A stretch of DNA of 64,000 nt from Arthrobacter sp. SLBN-83 (GCF_006715285.1 NZ_VFMX01000001.1:124001-188000), one strand, 5' to 3'; positions 35,591 through 44,276 are shown, counted from the first letter of the stretch. Numbers and translations: made by a program. The notes: a model not told the origin generated them from the letters alone.

Positions 35591-36806
35591 ACGGGATGGA
35601 GGGCTGCTCGAGGTCCCGGATGGTCCGCAGGGCGGCGGCAGTGAGCACCCGAATGCCCAGGCCCAGGGAGCGCTCGTCCAGGATGTAGTCGCCGCGGTGC
35701 AGGTCGTAGTCCTCGCCGCCGGGGGTCTTGGTGCCCAGGCGCATCATTGCCCCGGGAAGTTCGGCGAGGAACCAGGCGAAGTCCTCGCCGCCCATGGACT
35801 GCGGGGTGAGCACCACTGCGCTTTCGCCGATTTCAGCGCGGGCAGCAGCCTCGATCAGGGCTGTCTCGTGTTCGGAGTTCACCACCGGCGGCACTCCCCT
35901 GGTGTGTTCCAGGTGCACGTCCACCCCGTAAGGCGCGGCCACCTGGTGGACCACCTCGTCAAGGAGCTCGCCGGCGGCGTGCCAGGCTTCCCGGTCCAGG
36001 CAGCGCATGGTGCCTGCCATGTAGCCGGAGCCGGGGATGGCGTTGGGCGCGGAGCCTGCGGTGATCTGCCCCCACACCACGGACACGCCACTGCGGACGT
36101 CCACGCGGCGGGACAGCACGGCCGGGACATTCACCGCAATCTGTGCCAGGGCGAACACCAGGTCCTCCGTGAGGTGGGGCCGCGAGGTGTGGCCGCCCCG
36201 GCCGGAGAGTTCGATCCGAATGGTGTCGGAGGCGGACGTGATGGCACCGATCCGGGTTCCCACCTTGCCCACCTCGATCCGGGGGTCGCAGTGCAGTGCA
36301 AGAATCCGCGGAACGCCCTCCAGGACGCCCTGCTCGATGCACGCGTGCGCGCCGCCGGGCATGGTCTCTTCCGCGGGCTGGAAGATGATCCGGACGGTGG
36401 CACCGAGGGGTGATTCCTGGTGCATACGGTTCAGGACCAGGGCAATTCCCAGCATGGTGGTGGTGTGCACATCATGGCCGCAGGCGTGCGTGACGCCGTG
36501 GTTCTTCGACGCGAACGGCAGGCCCGTTTCCTCGATGATGGGCAGGGCATCGATGTCGCCGCGCAGCGCGGTGGCGATGGGGCCTTCGCCCACGTCAACC
36601 GTCAGCCCGGTGCCTTCCAGGCGGCGCGGGTTCAGGCCGGCGGCTTCCAGCCGCTCGGCAAGCTTGTCGGTGGTGCGGAACTCCTTGAAGGACAGTTCCG
36701 GGTGCGCGTGGAGGTCCCGGCGGAATTCGATCAGTTCCGGCAGGAGCGGTTCGAGCCACGGAGCCACCAAGGCGGTGGGCTCGGCTTCAGTCGTGTAATT
36801 GCGCAC
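35589..36806 (-). CDS. M20 family metallopeptidase / amidohydrolase
   Basis: A 405-residue member of the hippurate hydrolase / IAA-amino acid hydrolase group of M20. DLHAHPELSFKEF begins the catalytic domain. GDIDALPI, HACGHDVHTTTMLG and IFQPAEETMPGG carry the metal ligands and catalytic Glu. The dimerisation domain includes SGRGGHTSRPH, and a late MGGEDFAWFL supplies another metal ligand. It should cleave N-acyl amino acids; the substrate is unknown. The GTG follows TAGAGT by six bases with no ribosome site. Confidence 0.9.
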   Translation of the reverse strand: MRNYTTEAEPTALVAPWLEPLLPELIEFRRDLHAHPELSFKEFRTTDKLAERLEAAGLNPRRLEGTGLTVDVGEGPIATALRGDIDALPIIEETGLPFASKNHGVTHACGHDVHTTTMLGIALVLNRMHQESPLGATVRIIFQPAEETMPGGAHACIEQGVLEGVPRILALHCDPRIEVGKVGTRIGAITSASDTIRIELSGRGGHTSRPHLTEDLVFALAQIAVNVPAVLSRRVDVRSGVSVVWGQITAGSAPNAIPGSGYMAGTMRCLDREAWHAAGELLDEVVHQVAAPYGVDVHLEHTRGVPPVVNSEHETALIEAAARAEIGESAVVLTPQSMGGEDFAWFLAELPGAMMRLGTKTPGGEDYDLHRGDYILDERSLGLGIRVLTAAALRTIRDLEQPSIP

Positions 36807-36812
36807 TGCTTC

Positions 36813-36818
36813 ACTCTA
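36813..36818 (-). promoter_or_regulatory. -10 box of a leaderless transcript (M20 gene)
   Basis: TAGAGT on the minus strand, six bases before the GTG at 36806. Confidence 0.5.
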
Positions 36819-36867
36819 GCGACGGTAGGGGCTTAAGCACCCATTCACTGACGCCGCATTACATCCG

Positions 36868-36901
36868 GAACCTGCCGGCGCCCGAAGTCGCCGGCAGGTT
36901 C
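36868..36901 (-). terminator. Terminator of manC
   Basis: A perfect 13-bp stem (36868-36880 with 36889-36901) begins five bases after the manC stop. Confidence 0.75.
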
Positions 36902-36906
36902 CCAGG

Positions 36907-38040
36907 TCAGAGGACGTCCGTGTCCCCGCTTGCCTTCAGGGCATCCACGGCGGCCTTTACCCGCTGCGAGTTGGCCATGGTGGTCACCAGCAGGGCGTCG
37001 GGGGTATCGACGATGACAACGTCCTGGATGCCGATCAGGGCGATGACGCGCTTGGTGTCGGTGACCACCACGCCGCTTGAGTTCTCGGTGAACACGCGGG
37101 CACCTTCGCCAAGGACGGTGACGTCGTCCACTTCCTTGGCACTGTTCAGCCGACCTACGGAGGCGAAGTCGCCAACGTCGTCCCAGCGGAAGGTACCAGG
37201 CACGACGGCGACGTCCCCGGCTTCGGCGGCGGGCTCGGCCACTGCGTAGTCGATGGCGATCTTCGGCAGGGTGGGCCAGATACGCGCCGTGACCTCGTCA
37301 CGCTGCGGGGTGTCCCAGGCACGGGCGATTTCCTGCAGGCCCTGGAACAGCTCCGGCTGGTTGGCTTCGAGGTGCTTGAGCATCAGGGACACGGGCGCCA
37401 CGAACATGCCGGCGTTCCATACGTAGTCACCGCTGTCCACGTACTGCTGGGCCACCACTTCGTCCGGCTTCTCGACGAACTCCACCACATCATGGGCACT
37501 GGGAGCGCCTTCGATGTTCAGCGCCTTCCCGGAACGGATGTAGCCGAAACCCGTGGACGGGTGGGTGGGCTTGATGCCAATGGTCACGATCTTGCCGGCG
37601 GCGGCCGTGTGGATTGCCTCGCGGACGGCCTGCTGGAACAGGTGGTCCGGGCTGATCACCTGGTCGGCAGCGAACGAACCCATGATGGTGTCGGGATCGC
37701 GTTCATGCAGGATTGCCGCCGCAAGGCCGATGGCCGCGCCCGAGTCCTTGGGCTCCGACTCGAGGACGAGGTCGGCGTCGTGGACTTCCGGTAGCTGCCG
37801 GCATACGGCTTCACGGTGGGCCTGGCCGGTGACCACCAGCATCCGGCTGCCCGCCAGCGGCTGCAGCCGGTCATAGGTGGCGCGCAGCAAGGTGCTGCCC
37901 GAACCGGTGAGATCGTGAAGGAACTTGGGAGCTGCTGCTCGTGACAGGGGCCAGAGGCGGGTCCCCACTCCGCCTGCCGGAATCACCGCAATGAAGCGGT
38001 CAAGGGGTGATGCCGGGCTTGTCACTTTGTCTGTACTCAT
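36907..38040 (-). CDS. manC: Mannose-1-phosphate guanylyltransferase
   Basis: Makes GDP-mannose from GTP and mannose-1-phosphate for mannolipids and glycans. It is 377 residues, with the nucleotidyltransferase signature PAGGVGTRLWPLSR at residues 20-33 followed by PKFLHDLTGSGS, then FVEKPDEVVAQQYV and WNAGMFV. A short C-terminal beta region replaces the isomerase domain of bifunctional ManC/AlgA, so it is the single-function form. The ATG is seven bases after TAAAGT and lacks a ribosome site. It is divergent from the sdh operon. Confidence 0.92.
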   Translation of the reverse strand: MSTDKVTSPASPLDRFIAVIPAGGVGTRLWPLSRAAAPKFLHDLTGSGSTLLRATYDRLQPLAGSRMLVVTGQAHREAVCRQLPEVHDADLVLESEPKDSGAAIGLAAAILHERDPDTIMGSFAADQVISPDHLFQQAVREAIHTAAAGKIVTIGIKPTHPSTGFGYIRSGKALNIEGAPSAHDVVEFVEKPDEVVAQQYVDSGDYVWNAGMFVAPVSLMLKHLEANQPELFQGLQEIARAWDTPQRDEVTARIWPTLPKIAIDYAVAEPAAEAGDVAVVPGTFRWDDVGDFASVGRLNSAKEVDDVTVLGEGARVFTENSSGVVVTDTKRVIALIGIQDVVIVDTPDALLVTTMANSQRVKAAVDALKASGDTDVL

Positions 38041-38047
38041 CACGGCT

Positions 38048-38053
38048 ACTTTA
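38048..38053 (-). promoter_or_regulatory. -10 box of a leaderless transcript (manC)
   Basis: TAAAGT on the minus strand, seven bases before the ATG at 38040. Confidence 0.5.
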
Positions 38054-38327
38054 GCCGAAGGGCCGCATCCGGCTCCTGTGGCTGCGCAATGGTCCCGCAT
38101 TTTGCCGCGCTCCCCCGCCCACCGCTTCCCAAAAAGCCCGCAAGCGTGTGGTGTTGGTCTCATTTCCCCCGAAAATCCGCACCAGCACTGGGCACCAATA
38201 AACGCCTAAATTGAATAAGCTGTTAGCGGAGCCTAGATTTAGGCCTGAGCTACGAGTGCTCTCGCAGCAGGCGTTCCCCCCGCATGGATCTCATGCCAGC
38301 GCCGCTGTGTTGCAGGGAGGTTTATCA

Positions 38328-38708
38328 GTGCCGACAAAACCAGCTGGCACCTTGTACCGCGGCCGTGAAGGCATGTGGTCCTGGGTAGGACACCGCATTA
38401 CCGGTGTAGTGATCTTTTTCTTCTTGTTGGTCCACGTCCTGGACACCTCCTTGGTGCGTGTGTCACCGGAGGCCTACACCGCCGTGATCGGCGCCTACAA
38501 GAACCCCCTGATGGCGCTGGGCGAGACCGGCCTCGTTGCCGCCATCGTCTTCCACGCCTTCAACGGCCTGCGCATCATTGCGGTCGACTTCTGGAAGAAG
38601 GGCGCCAAGTACCAGCGGCAGATGCTGTGGGCAGTCCTGGCCCTCTGGGTCGTGACCATGGTTGCCTTCTCCATCCGCCACCTGTCCCTCGCCCTCGGAG
38701 GTCACTAA
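38328..38708 (+). CDS. sdhC: Succinate dehydrogenase cytochrome b556 subunit
   Basis: Membrane anchor of complex II, 126 residues with three helices. The SdhC signature SWVGHRITGVVIFFFLLVHVLD contains the quinone-site Ser/Arg region and the probable haem His (LVHV); FHAFNGLRII is the third conserved block. The GTG at 38328 has GGGAGG seven bases upstream; the open frame to 38211 has no such site. It is first of sdhCDAB, behind a 287-base divergent region shared with manC. Confidence 0.93.
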   Translation: MPTKPAGTLYRGREGMWSWVGHRITGVVIFFFLLVHVLDTSLVRVSPEAYTAVIGAYKNPLMALGETGLVAAIVFHAFNGLRIIAVDFWKKGAKYQRQMLWAVLALWVVTMVAFSIRHLSLALGGH

Positions 38709-38711
38709 GCC

Positions 38712-39173
38712 ATGACTGCAACCATCGAGAGCCCCCGCAGCGGGCGGATCGCCCCCCAGTACCGCCGCAGCGGCGGCTCCAAGGGCAACTTCGAGATGAT
38801 CGCCTGGCTGTTCATGCGCCTCTCCGGCGTGGTGCTGGTGGTCCTCATCTTCGGCCACCTGTTCGTGAACCTCATGGTGGGCGAAGGCATCCACGCCATC
38901 GACTTCGGCTTCGTTGCCGGCAAGTGGGCGGATCCGTTCTGGCAGTTCTGGGACCTGGCCATGCTGTGGCTGGCTATGCTCCACGGCACCAACGGCGTAC
39001 GGACCATCATCAACGACTACGCCGAGAAGACCTCCACCCGCCGCTGGCTGAAGACCGTGCTCTACGCGGCAGCCGTGGTCATCATCCTCCTGGGCACCCT
39101 GGTGATCTTCACCTTCAACCCGTGCCCCGTGGTGAACGGCGTTGCCCTTCCGGGCGGTTTCTGCCCTGCCTAG
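38712..39173 (+). CDS. sdhD: Succinate dehydrogenase hydrophobic anchor subunit
   Basis: Second membrane anchor of complex II, 153 residues. It has a polar N-terminus of about 30 residues, then three helices with a conserved FMRLSGVVLVVLIFGHLFVNL (haem His candidate) and MLHGTNGVRTIINDYAEK. It begins three bases after sdhC with GGAGG upstream and is followed by a hairpin before sdhA. Confidence 0.93.
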   Translation: MTATIESPRSGRIAPQYRRSGGSKGNFEMIAWLFMRLSGVVLVVLIFGHLFVNLMVGEGIHAIDFGFVAGKWADPFWQFWDLAMLWLAMLHGTNGVRTIINDYAEKTSTRRWLKTVLYAAAVVIILLGTLVIFTFNPCPVVNGVALPGGFCPA

Positions 39174-39188
39174 CACTGGCACAACCCC

Positions 39189-39220
39189 GGGCCCGCGGGC
39201 TTTCCCGCGGGCCCTGTTTT
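39189..39220 (+). terminator. Terminator-like hairpin between sdhD and sdhA
   Basis: A perfect 11-bp GC-only stem (39189-39199 with 39204-39214), four-base loop, then TGTTTT. It lies in the 108-base gap inside the sdh operon, so it is probably leaky or serves in mRNA processing. Confidence 0.7.
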
Positions 39221-39281
39221 GCGGAGCAGGCAAAGCCGCCCCGTTGTTTCATAGCGAATTTTGAGAGAAAGAGCGTCTGGT

Positions 39282-41081
39282 ATGCAGGTCCATAAGTACG
39301 ACGTCGTCATCGTCGGTGCCGGTGGCGCTGGCATGCGCGCCGCGATCGAATCCGGTCAGCGCGCCCGCACAGCAGTACTGACCAAGCTCTACCCCACCCG
39401 CTCGCACACGGGTGCGGCACAGGGTGGCATGTGTGCTGCCCTTGCCAACGTCGAGGAAGACAACTGGGAATGGCACACGTTCGACACCGTCAAGGGTGGC
39501 GACTACCTGGTTGACCAGGATGCAGCCGAGGTCATGGCCAAGGAAGCCATCGACGCAGTGCTGGACCTGGAAAAGATGGGCCTGCCCTTCAACCGCACGC
39601 CCGAAGGCCGGATCGACCAGCGGCGTTTCGGTGGCCACACCCGCGACCACGGCAAGGCACCTGTCCGCCGCGCTTGCTACGCCGCAGACCGCACCGGCCA
39701 CATGATCCTGCAGACCCTGTACCAAAACTGCGTCAAGCACAACGTTGAGTTCTACAACGAGTACTACGTCCTGGACCTGCTGACCGTTGAAGAGGACGCT
39801 GTCCGCGAAGACGGCACACCGTACAAGCAGAAGCGTGTTGCCGGCGTCGTCTCCTACGACCTCGCGTCCGGCGAACTGCACGTCTTCCAGGCCAAGTCCG
39901 TGGTGTTCGCCTCCGGCGGTGCGGGCAAGGTCTTCAAGACCACCTCCAACGCCCACACCCTGACCGGTGACGGTATGGGCATCGCCTTCCGCCGTGGCAT
40001 CCCGCTGGAGGACATGGAGTTCTTCCAGTTCCACCCGACAGGCCTCGCGGGCCTGGGCATCCTCCTGTCCGAGGCCGCCCGCGGTGAAGGTGCCATCCTC
40101 CGCAACTCCGAGGGTGAGCGCTTCATGGAGCGCTACGCCCCCACCATCAAGGACCTGGCGCCGCGTGACATCGTGGCCCGCTCCATGGCCAACGAGGTGC
40201 GCGAAGGCCGCGGCTGCGGCCCGAACAAGGACTACGTCCTCCTGGACCTGACCCACCTGGAGCCGGCACACATCGATGCCAAGCTTCCGGACATCACCGA
40301 GTTCGCCCGCACCTACCTGGGCGTGGAACCGTACACGGAGCCGGTGCCGGTGTTCCCCACCGCGCACTACGCCATGGGCGGCATCCCCACCAACATCCAG
40401 ACCGAGGTCCTGCAGGACAACGACACCGTGATCCCCGGCCTCTACGCCGCCGGTGAAGTGGCCTGCGTGTCCGTCCACGGCTCCAACCGCCTGGGCACCA
40501 ATTCGCTGCTGGACATCAACGTGTTCGGCAAGCGCGCCGGCATCGCCGCTGCGGAGTACGCCAAGACCGCACAGTTCGTGGAACTGCCGGAGAACCCGCT
40601 GGCCTACACCACCGAACTGCTTGACGTTGCCCGCAACGGCACCGGCGATGAGAAGGTGGCCCAGATCCGCAAGGAACTGCAGGACACGATGGACGCCAAC
40701 ATGCAGGTGTTCCGCACGGCGGACACCCTGAACCAGGTGCTGCGGGACATCGCCTCCTTCGAGGAGCGGTACAAGCGCATCAACGTCCAGGACAAGGGCA
40801 AGCGCTTCAACCTGGACCTGCTCGAGGCCGTTGAGCTCGGCTTCCTGCTGGAACTGGCCAAGGTCATGACCGTGGCCGCCCTGCACCGCGAGGAATCCCG
40901 CGGCGGACACTTCCGCGAGGACTTCCCCGAGCGTGACGACGAGAAATTCATGAAGCACTCCATGGCGTACAAGGACGACCACGCGCCGGCCGACGGATCG
41001 GCGGAATCAATCGCCGGCATCCGCCTCGCCACCAAGCCGGTTGTCTTTACCCGCTACGAGCCGATGGTGAGGAAGTACTAA
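39282..41081 (+). CDS. sdhA: Succinate dehydrogenase flavoprotein subunit
   Basis: Oxidises succinate to fumarate with covalent FAD. It is 599 residues. VVIVGAGGAGMRAAIESG near the N-terminus binds FAD. His42 in TRSHTGAAQGG is the predicted covalent FAD site. FFQFHPTGLAG, EVREGRGCG (active-site Arg) and VHGSNRLGTNSLLDINVFG complete the catalytic site. The ATG at 39282 is preferred, with GAGAAAGAG upstream; a TTG seven codons earlier is unlikely. Confidence 0.97.
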   Translation: MQVHKYDVVIVGAGGAGMRAAIESGQRARTAVLTKLYPTRSHTGAAQGGMCAALANVEEDNWEWHTFDTVKGGDYLVDQDAAEVMAKEAIDAVLDLEKMGLPFNRTPEGRIDQRRFGGHTRDHGKAPVRRACYAADRTGHMILQTLYQNCVKHNVEFYNEYYVLDLLTVEEDAVREDGTPYKQKRVAGVVSYDLASGELHVFQAKSVVFASGGAGKVFKTTSNAHTLTGDGMGIAFRRGIPLEDMEFFQFHPTGLAGLGILLSEAARGEGAILRNSEGERFMERYAPTIKDLAPRDIVARSMANEVREGRGCGPNKDYVLLDLTHLEPAHIDAKLPDITEFARTYLGVEPYTEPVPVFPTAHYAMGGIPTNIQTEVLQDNDTVIPGLYAAGEVACVSVHGSNRLGTNSLLDINVFGKRAGIAAAEYAKTAQFVELPENPLAYTTELLDVARNGTGDEKVAQIRKELQDTMDANMQVFRTADTLNQVLRDIASFEERYKRINVQDKGKRFNLDLLEAVELGFLLELAKVMTVAALHREESRGGHFREDFPERDDEKFMKHSMAYKDDHAPADGSAESIAGIRLATKPVVFTRYEPMVRKY

Positions 41082-41082
41082 G

Positions 41083-41865
41083 ATGACCGCTGAAATCGCT
41101 GAGCCAGCCTCAAAGGTTGAACTTCCTGCCGGCGTTGGCGGGGGCGGGGAAATCCCTACGTTCGACGTCCACATGCGGGTGCGCCGGTACAACCCGGAGG
41201 TTTCCGAGGAAGCCACCTGGGATGACTTCCACCTGACCATGTACGGCACGGACCGTGTCCTTGACGCCCTGCACAAGGTGAAGTGGGAGATGGACGGCAC
41301 CCTGTCCTTCCGCCGCTCCTGCGCCCACGGCGTGTGCGGCTCCGACGCCATGCGCATCAACGGCCGCAACCGCCTTGCCTGCAAGACGCTGCTGAAGGAC
41401 CTGGACACGTCCAAGCCCATCACGGTGGAACCCATCAAGGGCCTGCCGGTGGAGAAGGACCTCATCGTCGACATGGAACCCTTCTTCCAGTCGTACCGCG
41501 AAGTCATGCCCTTCCTGATCAACAAGGGCCACGAGCCCACCCGGGAACGCCTGCAGTCCGCCGAGGACCGTGAGCGCTTCGACGACACCACCAAGTGCAT
41601 CCTGTGCGCCGCGTGCACGTCCTCCTGCCCGGTGTTCTGGACCGATGGCCAGTACTTCGGCCCCGCAGCGATCGTCAACGCGCACCGCTTCATCTTCGAT
41701 TCCCGTGATGACGCCGGCGACATGCGCCTGGAGATCCTCAACGACAAGGAAGGCGTGTGGCGCTGCCGCACCACCTTCAACTGCTCGGAGGCATGCCCCC
41801 GCGGCATCCAGGTCACCCAGGCCATTGCTGAAGTGAAGCAGGCCATCCTGGCCCGCAGGATCTAG
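41083..41865 (+). CDS. sdhB: Succinate dehydrogenase iron-sulfur subunit
   Basis: Passes electrons from SdhA to the quinone site. It is 260 residues. The 2Fe-2S site has RRSCAHGVCGSDAM with a later LACKT; the 4Fe-4S site is CILCAACTSSCPV; the 3Fe-4S site is CRTTFNCSEACPRGI. It starts one base after the sdhA stop and has GAGGAAG upstream. It is the last gene of the operon, followed by a strong hairpin. Confidence 0.97.
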   Translation: MTAEIAEPASKVELPAGVGGGGEIPTFDVHMRVRRYNPEVSEEATWDDFHLTMYGTDRVLDALHKVKWEMDGTLSFRRSCAHGVCGSDAMRINGRNRLACKTLLKDLDTSKPITVEPIKGLPVEKDLIVDMEPFFQSYREVMPFLINKGHEPTRERLQSAEDRERFDDTTKCILCAACTSSCPVFWTDGQYFGPAAIVNAHRFIFDSRDDAGDMRLEILNDKEGVWRCRTTFNCSEACPRGIQVTQAIAEVKQAILARRI

Positions 41866-41890
41866 TACGTTCAACAACAGCTATAACGGC

Positions 41891-41929
41891 CGACGGCGTC
41901 GCTCACCACGTGTGGTGACGGCGCCGTCG
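41891..41929 (+). terminator. Terminator of sdhCDAB
   Basis: A long imperfect GC-rich stem (about 18 bp with a one-base bulge, centred on CCACGTGTGG) is followed by TCGTCGTTTC, 25 bases after the sdhB stop. Confidence 0.75.
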
Positions 41930-41955
41930 TCGTTTCAACACAAATACACCCAGGA

Positions 41956-42012
41956 TGCTCTATCACTTTTGGTCCCTAAGCCGGGGGTTTAGGGACCAAA
42001 AGTGATAGAGCA
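41956..42012. repeat. 24-bp perfect inverted repeat
   Basis: Arms 41956-41979 and 41989-42012 are exact reverse complements with a nine-base G-rich loop. The arms are A+T-richer (about 42% GC) than all terminators in the window. The sdhB terminator already lies upstream, so this is unlikely to be that gene's terminator. It could be a dispersed palindromic repeat or a terminator/regulatory hairpin ahead of the next gene. Confidence 0.9.
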
Positions 42013-42040
42013 AGCTGTCCGCCCGCAGAAAGGGTCTCCG

Positions 42041-42814
42041 TTGTCCCGCTCCGAAAAAGTCACGTTCGCCGGCTCCACAGGCGAGCTGCTGTCCGGCATC
42101 ATCGACATCCCAGAAGGTCCCGTCAAGGGCTGGGGCGTCTTCTCGCACGGGTTCACCCTGGGCAAGGACAGCCCCTCCGCGGCCCGCATGTGCAAGGCGC
42201 TGGCGGACAGCGGCATCGGGATGCTGCGCTTCGACAACCTGGGCCTGGGCGGCTCCGCGGGCGAATGGTCCGAGGGGTCGTTCAGCCACAAGGTGGCCGA
42301 TACGGTGAAGGCGGCAGAGTTCATGCGCAGCGAGGGCAAGGAGATTTCCCTGCTGGTGGGCCACTCGTTTGGCGGCGCGGCGGTCCTTGCTGCCGCGCGG
42401 GACATTCCGGAGCTCGACGCCGTGGCGACAGTAGGAGCCCCCTTCTCGCCCAAGCACGTGGCCCACGTCTTCGACGCTGCACTGGACAGGATCCTCAGCG
42501 AGGGCAGCGCCGAAGTGGACCTGGGCGGCAAGCGGGTGGAGATCCGCCGGCACTTCGTGGAGGACCTGGAAAATGCGGACCTGACCGACTGCATCAAGCA
42601 ACTGCACAAGCCCCTGATGGTGCTGCACTCCCCCACCGACAACACCGTGGGGATCGAGAACGCCAGCACCATCTTCCAGACCGCCAGGCACCCGCGGAAC
42701 TTTGTCTCCCTTGAAGGCAGCGACCACCTGCTGACGGGGAAGGGCCAGGCTGCCCGCGCCGCGCGCATCATCGCAGCCTGGGCTGACCAGTACCTCGACG
42801 CCGCGCCAGCCTGA
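42041..42814 (+). CDS. Alpha/beta hydrolase (OsmC-partner type serine hydrolase)
   Basis: A predicted cytosolic alpha/beta-hydrolase of about 257 residues. The nucleophile elbow is VGHSFGG (Ser), with a conserved early VFSHGFTLGKDSPSAARM and FDNLGLGGSAG, an Asp in LHSPTDNTVGIENA and a His in EGSDHLLTG completing a triad. It resembles hydrolases that are often fused to or paired with OsmC proteins, but no OsmC is adjacent. Start uncertain: the TTG at 42041 has AAAGGG upstream; a GTG at 42002 falls inside the inverted repeat. Confidence 0.8.
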   Translation: MSRSEKVTFAGSTGELLSGIIDIPEGPVKGWGVFSHGFTLGKDSPSAARMCKALADSGIGMLRFDNLGLGGSAGEWSEGSFSHKVADTVKAAEFMRSEGKEISLLVGHSFGGAAVLAAARDIPELDAVATVGAPFSPKHVAHVFDAALDRILSEGSAEVDLGGKRVEIRRHFVEDLENADLTDCIKQLHKPLMVLHSPTDNTVGIENASTIFQTARHPRNFVSLEGSDHLLTGKGQAARAARIIAAWADQYLDAAPA

Positions 42815-42845
42815 CGCCCTACCCGGCTCCCCGGGCGGCCGAGGC

Positions 42846-44147
42846 CTATTTGCCGATGGCCGCCTTGCTCTCGCTCAGCCACTGTTCGGCTGCCTTCTCA
42901 GGCGTGAGCCGCTTGAACAGCACGTCCGTGTTGATCCGGGCAGTGATCTCCGAAACGGCGGTGGAACCGGTGGGGCCGATGTACGTGGGTGCGAAGTCCA
43001 TCTTTCCGATCTGGTTGATGTACTCCGCTTCCACCTTGCCTTGCGGTGTGAGCAGGTCCTGGATGGCGGCGCGCATTTCAGAGTTCCCGGGAATGCCCCT
43101 GTCGCTCTGGATGATCTTGGCTGCGGCCGGGTTGTTGACCAGGAAGTTCACAAGCTTTGCGGCGGCATCAGTGTGCTTGCTACGGGCTGAGATCGTGTAG
43201 AACTGCGAGGACTGGAGCCAGATTCCCGGGGTCGGCTTTTCGCCGGGCAGCTTGAGCAGTTTCAGGTCTGCGCCGGAGGCCTTGCTGAGGGCGGTCAGCG
43301 AATTGCTCCAGGTGAGCATCATCCCGGCCTTGCCCATGCCCATCAGGGTCTGCTCCGTGCTGACGTTGAGCTTTTCCACCGTCTCCGACGCACTCGGAGC
43401 AGCACCGGATTCGCTGAGCTTCAGCGAGTAGTCAAAGTAGTCCTGCACCGTCTGCTTGCTTAGTCCCAACTGCCCGTCCTGGGTGTAAAGCGATTCTCCG
43501 CGCTGTCGGGCGAAGGCATCCAAAGAGTCATGGGTGAGGACTGTGGCCGTTCCGTAGGTCCCCTTGGGGCTCTTGGCCGTGATGTCGCCGGCAATCCTGG
43601 CGAAGTCATCCCAGCTCCATGTGCTGTCATCCGGCATGGGGACGCCCGCCGCCTTGAAGACCGCGGGATTCACGACGATCGCCAAGGCGTTGGCACCCGT
43701 GGAGACTCCGTACTGCTTGCCCTTGACCTGGCCGTTTTCCAGGGCGCCCTGGTCGATCTTGGATAAGTCCAGGGAGCCCTGCACCTTGGTCAGGTCCAGC
43801 AGCGCGCCCCTGTTGGCGTACTCCGCTGGGTAGGCACCGCCCATTGTGATGACGTCCGGGGCGTCGTTGGCGGCCATTTGGGTGGCGAGTTTGTCGAAGT
43901 AGCCGCTGATGTCGCCGTATTCCGGCTTGACCTTAATGTTGGGGTTGGCAGCCTCGAATTCCGCAATGGCCTTGTTGGTCAGGTCTGCCCGCCCGGCATT
44001 GCCCCACCAGGAGAACCGGATTTCCACCGGCCCGTCCTCGGCCTTATTGGATGACGGGCTGGAACAGCCGGCGGTCACGGCCAAAAGGGCCGCGGCCGAC
44101 AGGACGGCAAGGGATTGGCGGATTGTTCGGGCAGCATGACGCGACAT
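42846..44147 (-). CDS. Sugar ABC transporter substrate-binding lipoprotein (orphan)
   Basis: Extracytoplasmic solute-binding protein of the carbohydrate family 1 group, 433 residues. It has a twin-basic N-terminus, hydrophobic core and lipobox TAGC (Cys28). Then EIRFSWWGNAGRADLTNKAI starts the mature fold, with APDVITMGGAYPAEYANRG and SWDDFARIAGDI typical of oligosaccharide receptors. No permease or ATPase genes are next to it. It is divergent from the glycosidase-like gene and shares LacI-type palindromes with it. The ATG at 44147 gives a proper signal peptide; a weak AGGAAG is 13 bases upstream. Confidence 0.88.
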   Translation of the reverse strand: MSRHAARTIRQSLAVLSAAALLAVTAGCSSPSSNKAEDGPVEIRFSWWGNAGRADLTNKAIAEFEAANPNIKVKPEYGDISGYFDKLATQMAANDAPDVITMGGAYPAEYANRGALLDLTKVQGSLDLSKIDQGALENGQVKGKQYGVSTGANALAIVVNPAVFKAAGVPMPDDSTWSWDDFARIAGDITAKSPKGTYGTATVLTHDSLDAFARQRGESLYTQDGQLGLSKQTVQDYFDYSLKLSESGAAPSASETVEKLNVSTEQTLMGMGKAGMMLTWSNSLTALSKASGADLKLLKLPGEKPTPGIWLQSSQFYTISARSKHTDAAAKLVNFLVNNPAAAKIIQSDRGIPGNSEMRAAIQDLLTPQGKVEAEYINQIGKMDFAPTYIGPTGSTAVSEITARINTDVLFKRLTPEKAAEQWLSESKAAIGK

Positions 44148-44181
44148 TGGGCAGGCTTCTTCCTTGACTGGGAGGGGGCGG

Positions 44182-44193
44182 GAAAGCGGTTTC
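44182..44193 (-). promoter_or_regulatory. LacI-type operator candidate 1
   Basis: GAAAGCGGTTTC, a near-palindrome whose exact reverse complement recurs at 44340-44351. It lies 35 bases upstream of the solute-binding protein start. Confidence 0.55.
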
Positions 44194-44194
44194 G

Positions 44195-44206
44195 TGAAAC
44201 GTATCA
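44195..44206 (-). promoter_or_regulatory. Near-palindrome TGAAACGTATCA
   Basis: Centre CG with 10 of 12 positions symmetric, adjacent to operator candidate 1. Weak evidence on its own. Confidence 0.3.
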
Positions 44207-44264
44207 ATAGCTTTGGGGGTCGTCAATAGAGGGGGCATTGGGCTTTTTGGACTTTCCCGCGCGT

Positions 44265-44276
44265 CGAAAGCTTTCG
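44265..44276. promoter_or_regulatory. LacI-type operator candidate 2
   Basis: CGAAAGCTTTCG is a perfect 12-bp palindrome in the middle of the divergent 301-base region, of the shape bound by LacI-family repressors of sugar genes. Confidence 0.55.

Noticed and set aside
38145-38165. CRP/GlxR-like site upstream of sdhC
   Set aside because: TGTGGTGTTGGTCTCA has two mismatches in the conserved halves, too weak to call.
39249-40982. Long open frame of 577 codons on the minus strand
   Set aside because: Fully antisense to sdhA, which has every expected motif. The frame exists because third codon positions are almost always G or C; its translation has no recognisable domain.
42002-42040. Upstream GTG start for the alpha/beta hydrolase
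   Set aside because: The GTG lies inside the right arm of the 24-bp inverted repeat and has no ribosome site; the first 13 codons do not resemble the family.
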